Positions 40,001 to 46,008 are shown, counted from the stretch's first letter. The stretch is 64,000 nucleotides of DNA from Echinometra lucunter (GCA_029962745.1 CM057157.1:27462825-27526824), one strand, 5' to 3'. The notes: generated by a model not told the origin, from the sequence alone. Numbers and translations are program-made.

Positions 40001-43000
40001 TGCCTAATGTCCTTTCTGATTTCAACCAATGAGTAATGATTAGATTTAAACCAAGGTCCATGGTTAAACAGAGTGTTAATCTCCTTTTGGCTTTCAATCA
40101 ATGAATATTGATTTTAGTTGAATGGAGGTTAATGTCCTTTTGGCTTTCAACCAATGAATAATGATTAGAGTTAAACAGCGGGTTCATGTCCTGTTGGATT
40201 TTGACATTTTTTTTTAGAAATCGCCTTTTATTGATCAATAAAGGGAATACAATACAATAAGCCCAGGTTATACCCGTTCTTGTGGAACACGATACTGGGC
40301 AACATGAAATGGAACAGTTGACAACTAAAACAGGGAAACAAACAAAAAAAGAAATGTGCACATATCAAACAAATAATTTCAGATCAAATAATGAATAGAT
40401 ATTTAAAAAAACACTTACTGCATCGTGTCTTAAGTTATTCTTACTTTGTTAGTATCCCATTACTCAAATAATGATTAGAGTAATAGAGTTAACATAGGAT
40501 TAATGTCATTTTGGCTTTCAACTAGTGAATAATGATTAGAGTTAAACAGAGGTTTAATGTCATTTTGGCTTTCAACAAATGAATAATGATTAGAGTTAAA
40601 CAGAAGGTTAGCACCTTTTGGCTTTCAGCTAGTGAATAATGATTAGAGTCAAACAGAGGTTTAATGTCCTTTTGGACTTTCAACTAGTGAATATTGATTA
40701 GAGGTAAACAGAGGGTTAGTGTCCTTTTGGCTTTCAACCAATGAATAACGATTAGATTTGAACAGAGGGTTTATGTCCTTTTGGTTTTCAGCCAGTGAGT
40801 AATGATTATCAGCATCTGTTCTCATCGATAAAAAAAAGTCGATGGTATCTGTCCTTTGCGCAATTATCCTCGGATTTTAAGTCGATTACTGGAGGATTAC
40901 GGAGATCTCCTTCCAGCGATGTAGGTCATGCATGTAAACAACTTCCGTGCTTGGGGGTGATCGTAAGAAATTTCTTAAAGGAAGATGATTGGCTTCTGTT
41001 TCCATGGCAATAGCTGAATCATTGGAATGGTATTGTTGGTTTTCATTCTGCATCAGTACTTATGAAAGGATGAAGATGGGTTAGGTTATTATTAGATTCC
41101 CATATTTCTTGAATCGACTTGATATTATCAATTTTGTATTATTGATCTTTTTGATTCTGTAAATATCACTGTCATTATGTAGAAAATGAATTTGCAATAT
41201 TCTGTGGAAGGTGTGCTTTTTAGTACTTATAGAAGTACATGAGTGCGAGTGTTCAGCCTTTCCATTCCAGCAATTTTGTCATAAATCACCGCCACTTGTA
41301 CATTGCTTATTTCAGTTGGTTATATCATCAGTTACCAATGTTATTCTGTGATTGATGAGGCCTGTGGGCCAATATGATTAATGGTAAGTAATGAAGTTAA
41401 AATTAAACAAATCAACTCAATATTAAAACACTTCTTTCAACATTACACTATTTCAAGGGGACTGATATATCCCGTAATAAACTATTTTTTGAGAAAAATA
41501 ATTTTTTATCACTGCTATCAAGGCAGTTCTTTGTTTTATATGGAAACATGATTAGCAATTTTTTTTATTTTTTGTAATAAATTGTATGAATTTGCTATTA
41601 GGTCAGTAGGTTCTTTGGTGGAAAATGTTGATTTTTATTGTGCATAGGCTTGTATGGTGCAAGCACTCAAATGTTGCAGAAATTATATTTCCCTGGTAAA
41701 TGCTTGTATAAGGGGTTGGATTTGAACAGACCCCTTCGTATAGGTATGGATAGAGTTCACTCATAGGGAGTTCAATCATACTAGGTCCGGCAGTACAGGG
41801 CTGCTTCACCCCTCGTTTGACCCCTGATGACCCCTTCTTCCTGGAGCTGTTTGATTAATAAACACCAGTGGTCATTTGTCCATACATGTCTGTTTGACTT
41901 GTGGCTGCAATTTGTCGTGGGTTTGACATGTTTTGGGGGGATGTTGAATACAACAGCAACAATCCATCCATTCTTGCCCATGTTGATCTACAAATTCCCG
42001 CAAGTAATTGATGGCATCCCGGTCAAAGTTATAAGCTACTGTCAAAGGGTGAGGTCCTTTCTCCTCTTTGTACTAGGATGCCGTCTGTTCACTGTTTGAA
42101 TGATGACTAATCAGAAAAGTGATGTGAAATGATGGTATCTTGTTCAGTTATAAGCTACTGTCAAAGGGTGAGATCTTCTCCCCTCTTCATACTTTGATGC
42201 CATCCTTTCCCTGTTTGGACACTGTTTGAATGATGACTAATCAGAATAGTGATGTGAAATGGTGGCATCTTGGTCAAAGTTATAAGCTACTGTCGAAGGG
42301 TGAGGTCCTTTCCCCTCTTTGTACTTGGATGCCATCTCTTTTATACTGTTAGCAACTTAGCATGGTGACTAATCAGAATGGTGATTTGAAATGATGGCAT
42401 CTTGGTCAAAGTTATAAGCTACTGTCAGTGGGTGAGGTCCTTTCCCCTCTCTGTACTTGGATCCTCTTTCTTCACTGTTTGAATGATATATTCAGAATGG
42501 AGATGTGAAACATGGCACCTTGGTCAAAATTATAAGCTACTGTCAAAGGGTGAGTTCCTTTCCCCCTTTGTACTTGGATGCCATCTCTTTACTGTTTGCA
42601 CAGTGACTAATCAGAATTGTGATGTGAAATGAAGGCACCTTGGTCTAAGTTAAAAGCTACTGTCAAAGGGTGAGGTCCTCTCCCCCCTTTTTTTGTTGTT
42701 GTACTCTCATGCCAACTCTTCACTGTGTGAATAATCAGTAATGAAGGGGGCTTCACAGGCAACTTCCAAAGTTAGAATTGTGATGTGAAATGATTAGTGC
42801 AGCTGTAACATTGCCTGACTCTTTACTTTTTATTGCACAGTCTCCTAAATTATAGAGATAGTAGGCTGACCGAAAGGAAGAGAAAAATTAGCCGTTTACT
42901 TTTTCACACATCTCATGATTGTGAAGATGCAAGAAATGGCATAGAAAACAAGATCAGTCTGTATGGTTTTCCTGTTTTGTGTCTTTCCACACTTATTTCA

Positions 43001-44151
43001 CATTGTGATACTTAGTTTTATTTTTCTATTTACCTCAAGTACATGTATGATAACTATTTCAAGAAAAGAATGGACCTTGAGGGTTCATACGGGTCAGGGA
43101 ATTTCTGGAAAGTCAGGGAATTGGAAATTCTTTTTTCCAGAAGCAAAAAGTCAGGGAAAGTCAGGGAATTTGTCAGTTTTTTTCTGGAAAGTCATGAAAA
43201 ATCATTTAATCAAGATATTTTTCATGTTAAAAAAATTTGACCTCCGGCCAGCCCTGCATTCATGGCACTCAGATCAGCTTTGAAACTCCTTTAATCAGCA
43301 CGCTTTTTATGTAAGTTTTGCATCACATGTGATTGATGAGTCATGGAAATTTGCATTTTTCTGCCCTGGAAAATCATGGAAAGCCATGGAATTTTGAAAA
43401 TGTATAAGTGTATGAACCCTGGACCTTGCATTAGTTGTTTTAATCATGGGGAGACAGTTTTTTCTGGACACCAAGAAAAAAAAGAAAAAAAAATGTAAAC
43501 TGAGTCAGTAAACTGGTATACTGACTTTATTCGTCTTGGTATGAATTATTTCTTGAAATTTTGTTGGTTGTATATCGCCGCATCAGTGTAAAAATGCCCC
43601 TATCTGTATTGCACAGAGAACTTACTTTTAACAAACGTGATGCATTTTAAAGTTTTTCTATTGAAAATTCAGTTGTGACACTCTGACTAATGTTTTGGAG
43701 TGAGTGTTACCATCCGTTTGGAAATAAGTCAACTCTGCCTAAGTCGAATTTCTTGGGACTAAAGAAAAGGCTTCGACTTAGAGAAAATTCGACTTATGAG
43801 GGGTCAAAAACAATTGAAAATAAAGGAATGGGACCCAGTACAGACCTTCAACTTAGGGTATTATTCGACTTATGCGACTTCGACTTATGCAGAGTTGACT
43901 GTAGTAATGAAATGTTTCGCAGCAAATTACAAGAGATCGCCTTTATTGTGCACTCGCATCACTAAGGATATTTCTGTGCTGCTGCTGTTATGATGTTTCT
44001 ATTTTACCCATTCATCATATTTTAACGTTTTTTTTTCTCTTTCCTCTTATTATTTTCCTTTGCTGCAGGTGCATTTGGTCGAGGTGGTGGTCGAGGAGGA
44101 GGACGAGGCGATGGGAAGAGAGGAGGAAGAGGAGGACCACCAAAGTCATAG
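5075..44151 (+). CDS. LSM4: LSM4, U6 snRNA-associated Sm-like protein (gene span)
   Basis: The exons join to a ~132-residue protein. LSm4 is one of seven Sm-fold subunits of the nuclear LSm2-8 ring (binds the U6 snRNA 3' end) and the cytoplasmic LSm1-7 ring (mRNA decay). The Sm1 part [21 protein letters not shown] and Sm2 part [15 protein letters not shown] are nearly identical to other animal LSm4. The C-terminus is the expected RG-rich tail ([20 protein letters not shown], then [11 protein letters not shown]), a known target of arginine dimethylation in this family. Length is close to the usual ~139. The last intron (10534-44068) is exceptionally long and carries a LINE, MITEs, satellites and the assembly gap. 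Exon 1 is uncertain; the other exons are firm. Confidence 0.85.
5426..5515. mobile_element. internal fragment related to family E
   Basis: The words CTTTGTGAACT, AACATA.TG.TGTC and AATACATTTTCC in the same order also occur at 31885-31945, inside the complete family E element. No termini are visible here, so this is a decayed piece. Confidence 0.4.
5807..6291 (-). mobile_element. TTAA-flanked MITE, family C, copy 1
   Basis: 485 bp with ends AGACATTGGTTAAC and GTTAGTCAATGCCT; right flank TTAA (6292-6295), left flank decayed to TTGA. It is the reverse complement of the copy at 19444-19929 over its full length. No coding capacity. Probably in LSM4 intron 1. Confidence 0.75.
6570..6836. mobile_element. 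hAT-like MITE with 8-bp target duplication
   Basis: 267 bp with ends CATTGGTGTAGCTAGG and CCTGGCTTCGTGCCTG. Flanking 8-mers GTGGCTAT (6562-6569) and GTGGCTAC (6837-6844) match at 7 of 8. The interior is G-rich then T-rich, ending TGCCCCCATTGCCCCC. Termini resemble the CAGTGGCGTAGC ends common in hAT non-autonomous elements; compare 56790-57030. Confidence 0.65.
7125..7208. mobile_element. TTAA-flanked MITE, family E, end fragment
   Basis: Ends AGGGTTTCATTCTCCT followed by TTAA (7209-7212). It matches one arm of the complete copy at 31607-32120, including the preceding ATTGCTTTTATCTATCC and CTCTTTTCAT words. The other end is missing. Confidence 0.6.
7630..7740. repeat. G/C homopolymer-rich low-complexity stretch
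   Basis: Runs of G at 7658-7670 and 7708-7712 and C at 7726-7737 flank short AT-rich words. No inverted-repeat termini were found. No gene. Confidence 0.5.
8530..8571 (+). CDS. LSM4: LSM4 exon 2
   Basis: 42 nt, acceptor TTTCTCTTTAACAG and donor ATG|GTAAGT. Encodes [14 protein letters not shown], the nearly invariant LSm4 N-terminal helix. Phase 0 on both sides. Confidence 0.92.
8910..9008 (+). CDS. LSM4: LSM4 exon 3 (Sm1 motif)
   Basis: 99 nt, 33 codons. Encodes [20 protein letters not shown] and then [13 protein letters not shown]. This is the Sm1 motif, including the Asp/Asn residues that contact RNA in the family. Donor AGG|GTGAGA. The acceptor (GCATGATGTGAAG) has a weak pyrimidine tract but is fixed by the protein match and phase 0. 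Confidence 0.92.
9031..9387. mobile_element. TTAA-flanked element, family G, copy 1
   Basis: Begins right after TTAA (9027-9030) with AGATAAACTGGAG, only 19 bases after the exon 3 donor. It aligns along its length with 9946-10331 in the same orientation (shared words include TGCACTGCACA, GGGCAT.TGAAGA, TCTTCCTAACT, TTTCCCAGAAC). Its right end runs straight into the next TTAA-type element. Confidence 0.6.
9392..9807. mobile_element. TTAA-type MITE, family B, copy 1
   Basis: Termini CCCATAGTGGTAC and GTACTGCTATGGG are inverted repeats; length 416. Flanks have decayed to CTAA and TTCG. The same family occurs at 62169-62583 (415 bp), where TTAA is intact on both sides. It carries no coding capacity and lies inside LSM4 intron 3. 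Confidence 0.65.
9946..10331. mobile_element. TTAA-flanked element, family G, copy 2
   Basis: Flanked by TTAA at 9942-9945 and 10332-10335. Starts AGATAAAGGCAAG and ends GTAGCTTCCCT; ends are loosely inverted. A diverged direct copy lies at 9031-9387. The element stops 30 bases before the LSM4 exon 4 start, leaving just the pyrimidine tract and AG. Confidence 0.65.
10362..10533 (+). CDS. LSM4: LSM4 exon 4 (Sm2 motif and start of RG tail)
   Basis: 172 nt. Acceptor GCCTTTGACCTTAG; donor GGAG|GTGAGT. Encodes [19 protein letters not shown], then [15 protein letters not shown] (Sm2 motif), then the first RG-rich run. It ends in phase 1, and the last exon supplies GT to complete a glycine codon. 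Confidence 0.93.
11426..11478. repeat. GATA/GA microsatellite
   Basis: A short GATA run followed by about 18 GA units, within the LSM4 long intron. Purine-rich GA sequence continues to about 11570. The apparent long serine/leucine reading frames on the minus strand are an artefact of this repeat. Confidence 0.9.
12111..12212. repeat. 20-bp tandem repeat
   Basis: About five copies of a 20-base unit GGGTAAAATGACAAATGAGT with drift (later units read GGGTAAAATTGCACATGAGT). Confidence 0.8.
12526..13377. mobile_element. TTAA-flanked MITE, family F, containing a nested foldback
   Basis: Ends AGGTAGTAGCCCACC and GGGCTACTACTT are inverted repeats flanked by TTAA (12522-12525, 13378-13381). The element is interrupted by the family D foldback at 12592-13103, so its own length was about 336 bp. 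Confidence 0.7.
12592..13103. mobile_element. TTAA-flanked foldback, family D, copy 1
   Basis: 512 bp, flanked by TTAA at 12588-12591 and 13104-13107. The left arm starts AGGGAAAGTCCACCC and the right arm is its reverse complement over roughly 130 bases; a second inverted pair in the centre (around AAGAAAATTGAGAAAATG) extends the fold. Transcribed, it would be an almost complete hairpin. Another copy is at 21845-22374. Confidence 0.8.
15651..15928. mobile_element. inverted-repeat element with internal tandem repeats
   Basis: Ends ATGGTGGCCCTGAA and TTCAGGGCCACCAT continue inward as about 40-base inverted repeats (ATGCTCGACAACAGGTC). The centre holds about six 20-25 base units such as GTCATGAATTTCGCATCC. 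ATATAC lies just outside each end and may be a target duplication. Confidence 0.7.
16051..16615. repeat. ~377-bp tandem duplication containing a family A MITE end
   Basis: 16051-16260 is repeated with drift at 16428-16615 (shared words TGCCAATTTGA, AGCTGAT, CTTTCA.TGCACTAT, GATCTGCA, CAATTTGC, AGTTTGGAT, CTCCTTACA). The segment about 16250-16487 between them matches the right part of the family A MITE and ends GTCACGAATGGG followed by TTAA (16488-16491). Confidence 0.55.
17856..17930 (+). tRNA. tRNA-Ser-like SINE head or tRNA pseudogene
   Basis: 75 bases fold as a tRNA: a 7-bp acceptor stem (AGTGCTG with CGGCACT), box A-like TAGTCAAGTGG, a perfect T arm CAGGG-GTTCGAT-CCCTG with box B GGTTCGATCCC, and loop CTGGAGA giving anticodon GGA (Ser). 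The long variable arm of a real tRNA-Ser is missing and the anticodon stem is imperfect. The following TACGCCCTTGAGCAAAGGCA looks like SINE body, so a SINE is more likely than a working tRNA gene. Confidence 0.5.
19444..19929 (+). mobile_element. TTAA-flanked MITE, family C, copy 2
   Basis: 486 bp with ends AGGCATTGGCTAAC and GTTAACCAATGCCT, TTAA on both sides (19440-19443, 19930-19933). The inverted copy at 5807-6291 aligns end to end. No coding capacity. Confidence 0.85.
20424..20945. repeat. GA then GATAAT-type microsatellite
   Basis: (GA)n at 20424-20451, then about 460 bases built from AATGAT, AATAAT and GATAAC words. Long Ile/Asn/Asp reading frames here are artefacts. Confidence 0.95.
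21217..21332. repeat. AAT microsatellite
   Basis: About 38 AAT/GAT triplets. Confidence 0.95.
21530..21680 (-). mobile_element. tRNA-derived SINE, minus strand, copy 1
   Basis: Minus-strand box B GGGTTCAAACCCC (complement near 21625-21638). The stretch with CATCCTACCC, ACACCTG.TGGAGAGTGGCAA, TGTAGATT and TCTTG.CAAAG is shared in the same order with 23534-23695, defining a family. Confidence 0.55.
21845..22374. mobile_element. TTAA-flanked foldback, family D, copy 2
   Basis: 530 bp, TTAA at 21841-21844 and 22375-22378. Arms AGGGAAAGTCCACCCC / GGGGTGGACTTTGCTT and interior match the copy at 12592-13103. The right end carries small changes. Confidence 0.8.
23534..23695 (-). mobile_element. tRNA-derived SINE, minus strand, copy 2
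   Basis: Read on the minus strand the 5' part resembles a tRNA (TGGTCTATTGG as box A, GAGTTAAAATCCC as decayed box B), followed by a body shared with 21530-21680. Confidence 0.55.
23724..23763. repeat. GA microsatellite
   Basis: About 20 GA units with one GC interruption. Confidence 0.9.
24301..24495. repeat. poly-C followed by GAA/GGA purine repeat
   Basis: 18 C (24301-24318), then about 165 bases of GAA, GGA and AAG triplets on the plus strand. A long purine strand of this kind can form triplex DNA. Poly-Glu/Lys/Arg frames are artefacts. Confidence 0.9.
24632..25073. mobile_element. MITE with TTA target duplication
   Basis: 442 bp with ends TACCACTTTCACACC and TGTGAAAACAGTA, flanked by TTA on both sides (24629-24631, 25074-25076). 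The interior repeats AAAACGGAATATTCC and AAGCGTTTT words in both orientations. A TTA duplication fits PIF/Harbinger-type targeting (inference). Confidence 0.65.
25441..25464. repeat. poly-T run
   Basis: 24 consecutive T. Confidence 0.95.
25891..26390. other. assembly gap (500 N)
   Basis: Exactly 500 unknown bases in the LSM4 long intron. The right flank starts in an AGA/GGA repeat, so the gap probably hides a purine microsatellite. Reading frames crossing it are meaningless. The round number suggests a placeholder, so distances across it are not reliable. Confidence 1.
26391..26750. repeat. purine-rich low-complexity tract right of the gap
   Basis: AGA, GGA and GA words dominate, with (GA)n at about 26567-26594. 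No gene seen. Confidence 0.7.
27956..28570. mobile_element. inverted-repeat element with a second one nested inside
   Basis: Outer ends GGTGACACGGCATTTGCTCC and GGAGCAAATGTCATGGAACC are inverted; GACAATTGCTC / GAGCAATTTTC continues the repeat. Inside, about 28057-28447 is bounded by TGTTTACACAGTGACTCGGC and its reverse complement, and is rich in CGAGCCG-type words. This makes it the most CpG-dense island of the long intron. Confidence 0.65.
29361..29463. repeat. TTA microsatellite
   Basis: About 33 TTA/TTG triplets. Confidence 0.95.
29474..29572 (+). CDS. unassigned candidate exon inside the LSM4 long intron
   Basis: 33 open codons between an AG (TTACTTACTCCAG) and a donor-like CTG|GTGGGT. 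The translation starts [20 protein letters not shown], then [13 protein letters not shown]; it has a normal amino-acid mix and no repeat. I do not recognise the family. It is not part of LSM4 (composition and phase do not fit). It could be an exon of a nested gene, an exapted element or chance; no partner exon was found nearby. Confidence 0.3.
30554..30806. mobile_element. hAT-like MITE with CAGGGGCAG ends
   Basis: 253 bp with 9-base inverted ends CAGGGGCAG / CTGCCCCTG. The interior GGTCATGCAACTATAT and CCCTATTTTTTCATTTAAA recurs at 48014-48062 and, inverted, at 48720-48775. Target duplication not legible. Confidence 0.6.
31003..31072. repeat. TA microsatellite
   Basis: About 70 bases of TA, interrupted by CCCATATACA. 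Confidence 0.9.
31092..31175 (+). mobile_element. tRNA-derived SINE head
   Basis: GAATAGTGGTACAGGCTCTTGCC followed by CTGGGTTCAATCCTGG: box A-like and box B-like tRNA promoter elements at normal spacing. The sequence resembles 45601-45673. Confidence 0.5.
31607..32120. mobile_element. TTAA-flanked foldback, family E, complete copy
   Basis: 514 bp with ends AGGAGAATGAAACCCT and AGGGTTTCATTCTCCT, perfect inverted repeats flanked by TTAA (31603-31606, 32121-32124). Inner segments (TTGAAAAGTCTCAATTTAC / GTAAATTGAGACTTCAAA) are inverted too, so it folds back over much of its length. Confidence 0.85.
32513..34413 (+). pseudogene. LINE ORF2, endonuclease and reverse transcriptase part
   Basis: The main frame runs from 32553; the segment 32513-32650 reads in another frame ([15 protein letters not shown]), so one indel separates them. 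Endonuclease motifs GDFNVHWD (about 32803) and [10 protein letters not shown] (about 32991) are present. Reverse transcriptase follows: [15 protein letters not shown], then [21 protein letters not shown] (about 34280) and the catalytic YADD at 34380-34391. Twenty-odd bases later the frame enters the inserted MITE and ends within it. The real element protein continued at 34825. Confidence 0.85.
34415..34820. mobile_element. TTAA-flanked MITE, family A, inserted in the LINE
   Basis: 406 bp with ends CCCATTCGTGAC / GTCACGAATGGG, flanked by TTAA at 34411-34414 and 34821-34824. Removing the element plus one TTAA restores the LINE reading frame exactly across the junction (Tyr-Val-Pro-Phe-Asn-Pro-Leu-Asp). 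This proves the boundaries and the target duplication. A second 406-bp copy is at 46895-47300. No coding capacity. Confidence 0.95.
34825..35647 (+). pseudogene. LINE ORF2, C-terminal part after the MITE
   Basis: Continues the LINE protein: thumb region [33 protein letters not shown], then the conserved tail [20 protein letters not shown] and [13 protein letters not shown], ending in TAA at about 35645-35647. These tail motifs are typical of L2/CR1-type elements. There is no ATG at its start because the part was cut off by the insertion. Confidence 0.85.
36180..37345. repeat. ~51-bp pyrimidine minisatellite
   Basis: About 20 tandem units of 44-52 bases; consensus contains CTCTCTCTGCCCATCATTCC, then AATATTTTTT and CTCTCTTTCTCCTTCC. 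The plus strand is almost wholly pyrimidine over more than 1.1 kb. Both open frames of ~400 codons (rich in Ser-Leu-Phe-Pro) are produced by the repeat and I do not call them genes. Confidence 0.95.
37990..38945. repeat. degenerate minisatellite split by the hAT-like MITE
   Basis: Units resembling GAGGGCAACA..., GGGCATGTAAAG, TTTG.GACCAGAGACCAGG, GGAGGTGTATTAG recur at about 37990-38072 plus 38497-38560, 38700-38810 and 38860-38945. The first unit contains the inserted element. Confidence 0.5.
38073..38496. mobile_element. hAT-like MITE, 8-bp target duplication
   Basis: 424 bp with ends AGGGTTCCTGC / GCAGGAACCCT. Flanks CAGCAGGC (38065-38072) and TAGCAGGC (38497-38504) match at 7 of 8. Interior words GTCATGGAAAA and CATGGAATTTT are shared with the element at 43080-43420. 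Confidence 0.8.
39658..40005. mobile_element. MITE with AAT target duplication
   Basis: 348 bp with 25-base inverted ends starting AGGTGCTTTCACACCTACCT and ending AGGTAGGTGTGAAAGTGCCT. Flanked by AAT (39655-39657, 40006-40008). It sits inside a unit of the local minisatellite, and removing it with one AAT restores GAGGGTTAATGTCC, which confirms the ends. A relative is at 61192-61847. Confidence 0.85.
40006..40805. repeat. ~55-bp minisatellite in two blocks
   Basis: Units reading GTCCTTTTGGCTTTCAACCA, ATGAATAATGATTAGAGTT, AAACAGAGGGTTA recur about four times at 40006-40195 and about seven times at 40450-40805. The 40196-40440 insert between them is unrelated AT-rich sequence with no legible ends. 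Confidence 0.85.
40790..41035. promoter_or_regulatory. possible cis-regulatory island in the LSM4 intron
   Basis: A non-repetitive stretch right of the minisatellite, less AT-rich than its surroundings. It contains an X-box-like RFX site GTTTCCATGGCAA (40998-41010), a forkhead-like GTAAACAA (near 40936) and GGATTA words (near 40892). Motif presence alone is weak evidence. Confidence 0.25.
42008..42740. repeat. ~120-bp minisatellite, six units
   Basis: Units begin near 42013, 42133, 42261, 42397, 42513 and 42633 with GGCATCTTGGTCAAAGTTAT, then AAGCTACTGTCAAAGGGTGA and GTCCTTTCCCCTCTTTGTAC. Period varies from about 116 to 136. Confidence 0.9.
43080..43420. mobile_element. hAT-like MITE with perfect 8-bp target duplication
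   Basis: 341 bp with ends AGGGTTCATAC / GTATGAACCCT, flanked by identical GGACCTTG at 43072-43079 and 43421-43428. Exact 8-bp duplications are the hAT hallmark. The interior is built from AAAGTCAGGGAA and CATGGAAA words, as in 38073-38496. No coding capacity. Confidence 0.9.
43727..43901. mobile_element. short MITE with TA target, mariner-like
   Basis: 175 bp with ends AGTCAACTCTGCCTAAGTCG and CGACTTATGCAGAGTTGACT, flanked by TA (43725-43726, 43902-43903). TA targeting and length suggest a Tc1/mariner-derived MITE (inference). It lies about 165 bases before the LSM4 last exon. Confidence 0.75.
44069..44151 (+). CDS. LSM4: LSM4 last exon (RG tail and stop)
   Basis: 83 nt after a strong pyrimidine tract and GCTGCAG acceptor. 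GT completes the glycine split by the intron, then [26 protein letters not shown] and TAG at 44149-44151. RG composition and phase match exon 4. A small extra exon somewhere in the 33.5-kb intron cannot be excluded, but none is needed. Confidence 0.85.
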
Positions 44152-44342
44152 CAGATCATCGAGTCCTCATCGTAGTACATTCTTTAGTTATGTTAGCTTC
44201 TGAACCATCCCTCTGAGACATCCTCACACCAGCCTCCCTTCTCCCCCTTCCCCCTGTCCCCTGCCCCTGCCCTCTCTCCCCTGTGAGACATCCCCATACC
44301 AGGCCCCCTCCCACCCCCCTCTCCACACCCGTGGAACAGTTG

Positions 44343-44792
44343 CAGAGCTGCCAAGTAGTAGGATTTTATCCTATTTAGTAGGAATTTTTTTTTTTTGGGG
44401 GGGGGGAATATGACAATAGGATTTTTTTCCATGAAAATAGGATTTTTGAAAGTTCTGACATTGATTCTTTATTACCTTTATTTTATGTTATTTTCATGTT
44501 GTATTATCAACATTTAAGTTTACCCCAATGCTCGGTGTACTCTACCTGTGTATTTTGTACTGTAGATTATTTTCAGTAAAAGAAGTACAATGTAGAAGAG
44601 TTAGGATCAAAATGATTAATTAAGTCATACATATTATTAATATTGTATTTTCTTTCAGATATCATGGAGAGTGAAAGAGAAATCACGCTGTTGTATTTAT
44701 TTAATTTTCATGCAAAAATAGTATTTTTGGTATGAAAATAAGATAAAAAGGAATACAGAACAGGATTTTTTTCCAGGGGGTTGGCAGCTCTG
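44343..44792. mobile_element. MITE in the presumed LSM4 3' UTR
   Basis: 450 bp with ends CAGAGCTGCCAA / TTGGCAGCTCTG and identical CAGTTG flanks (44337-44342, 44793-44798), a 6-bp target duplication. The interior repeats AGGATTTTT words in the same orientation. It begins 191 bases after the LSM4 stop, so the mature mRNA may carry it. Confidence 0.8.
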
Positions 44793-45528
44793 CAGTTGAT
44801 ACTGGCAATGCCAAATTCAACCAAGAAGTTGCCAAATAATTCAAACATCTACTCTACAGGCAGTTTGGTAGGGTAAAAGAATTAGCTTACAGATTTATTT
44901 TGTGGAAACTATTTGTACTGATCATTTCCACTGATTTGCTGTTGATATTCTGGAGGCCAAGATATCTATTACTGAAAGTTTTTCTTTCTCAAAATCTGAA
45001 GCTATTCTTGGCGTACTGTCATCACTTACTACAGATAAAGATAGATTATGAAATACCTGAACAGATGTGGAAATGCAAAGAGTTTGCAGGTTGCAGTGTG
45101 TCTGTGTCTGTGGGCTCATTAAGAACCCTGCGTATTTTTAATTTGATCTTCATAGACAAAACGAACCAATTCACGGAATACTTAGGATTGGAAACTGCAT
45201 AATTGTACGGTTGGTTATGTGAATATGGAGAGAAAAACTTAACTGCAAGTTGTTTTTTTTTAAGTTTAATTTCTTACTTTTCATGACATGGGTCATTGGT
45301 GTATGAATTAAGCTCAGTAATAGAAGAAGATAAAAAGCTAAACAAGGATAATATACGAAGTAAGGACATTTCTGTGATTCTCCATTAAGAACTTGCTGGA
45401 CATTTCATTTATAATTTTGGTGTTTCCACTGTGATGCTTCAGCAGTTCATAATATTTATGATTCCTCTTGGGCCAATCATAGTACCAGAAGTATACGTGT
45501 ATCTTTTTTTGTAAATATATGTTTTTGT

Positions 45529-45534
45529 ATTAAA
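45529..45534 (+). terminator. possible LSM4 polyadenylation signal
   Basis: ATTAAA, a common variant hexamer, about 1.4 kb after the LSM4 stop; I saw no AATAAA closer to the stop. The 3' UTR would then include the MITE at 44343-44792. Unconfirmed. Confidence 0.25.
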
Positions 45535-45600
45535 TATAATGCAAGATCTCGAGTTGTACTGTCTCCTATTTGATGACTTTGTTCGAAACATGAATTATGG

Positions 45601-45673
45601 GAGCACTGTGGTGTAGTGGTCAAGACTCTGGCCTCTCATATGAGAGGTCCTGGGTTCAATCCTCACCTTGTGT
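45601..45673 (+). mobile_element. tRNA-derived SINE head
   Basis: TGTGGTGTAGTGGTCAAGAC (box A region), palindromic CCTCTCATATGAGAGG in the anticodon-arm position, and TGGGTTCAATCCT (box B). Ends are imperfectly paired, so a SINE or tRNA pseudogene rather than a tRNA gene. Confidence 0.5.
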
Positions 45674-45727
45674 TCACATCCTTGTTTTAGGGTGTTTTGC
45701 TCATATGTGTTCCTCTTGACTCGACCA

Positions 45728-46008
45728 TTAGAGAGTTTTCGCAACCAAGTGCGCGACTGCTGGTCGAGCATGTCGTGTATGCTTGTTCAAATCCAAAAGA
45801 ACAAAAATCTGTGCATGCTCAAATGATCAAATTCCTGTTGAAAACACAAACGGTTTTTGGCCAAAATTGCATCTGTTTCAATGTAGGATGCAGGTAAGTA
45901 GCCTGACAATCAGTGATTATTATTAAAAAATTGTTTTCTTCAGATTTGAGCATGTGCACAAGACATGCTCGACTGGTGGTTGCATACTTGGTTGCGAAAA
46001 CTCCCTAA
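45728..46008. mobile_element. inverted-repeat MITE
   Basis: About 281 bp with 23-base ends TTAGAGAGTTTTCGCAACCA / TGGTTGCGAAAACTCCCTAA and an inner inverted pair GGTCGAGCATGTC / GACATGCTCGAC. Target duplication unclear (TTA against TAA). Confidence 0.7.

Noticed and set aside
40006..42740. Regularly spaced repeats, CRISPR-like at first sight
   Set aside because: Units are contiguous and degenerate with no unique spacers, in a eukaryotic genome: minisatellites.
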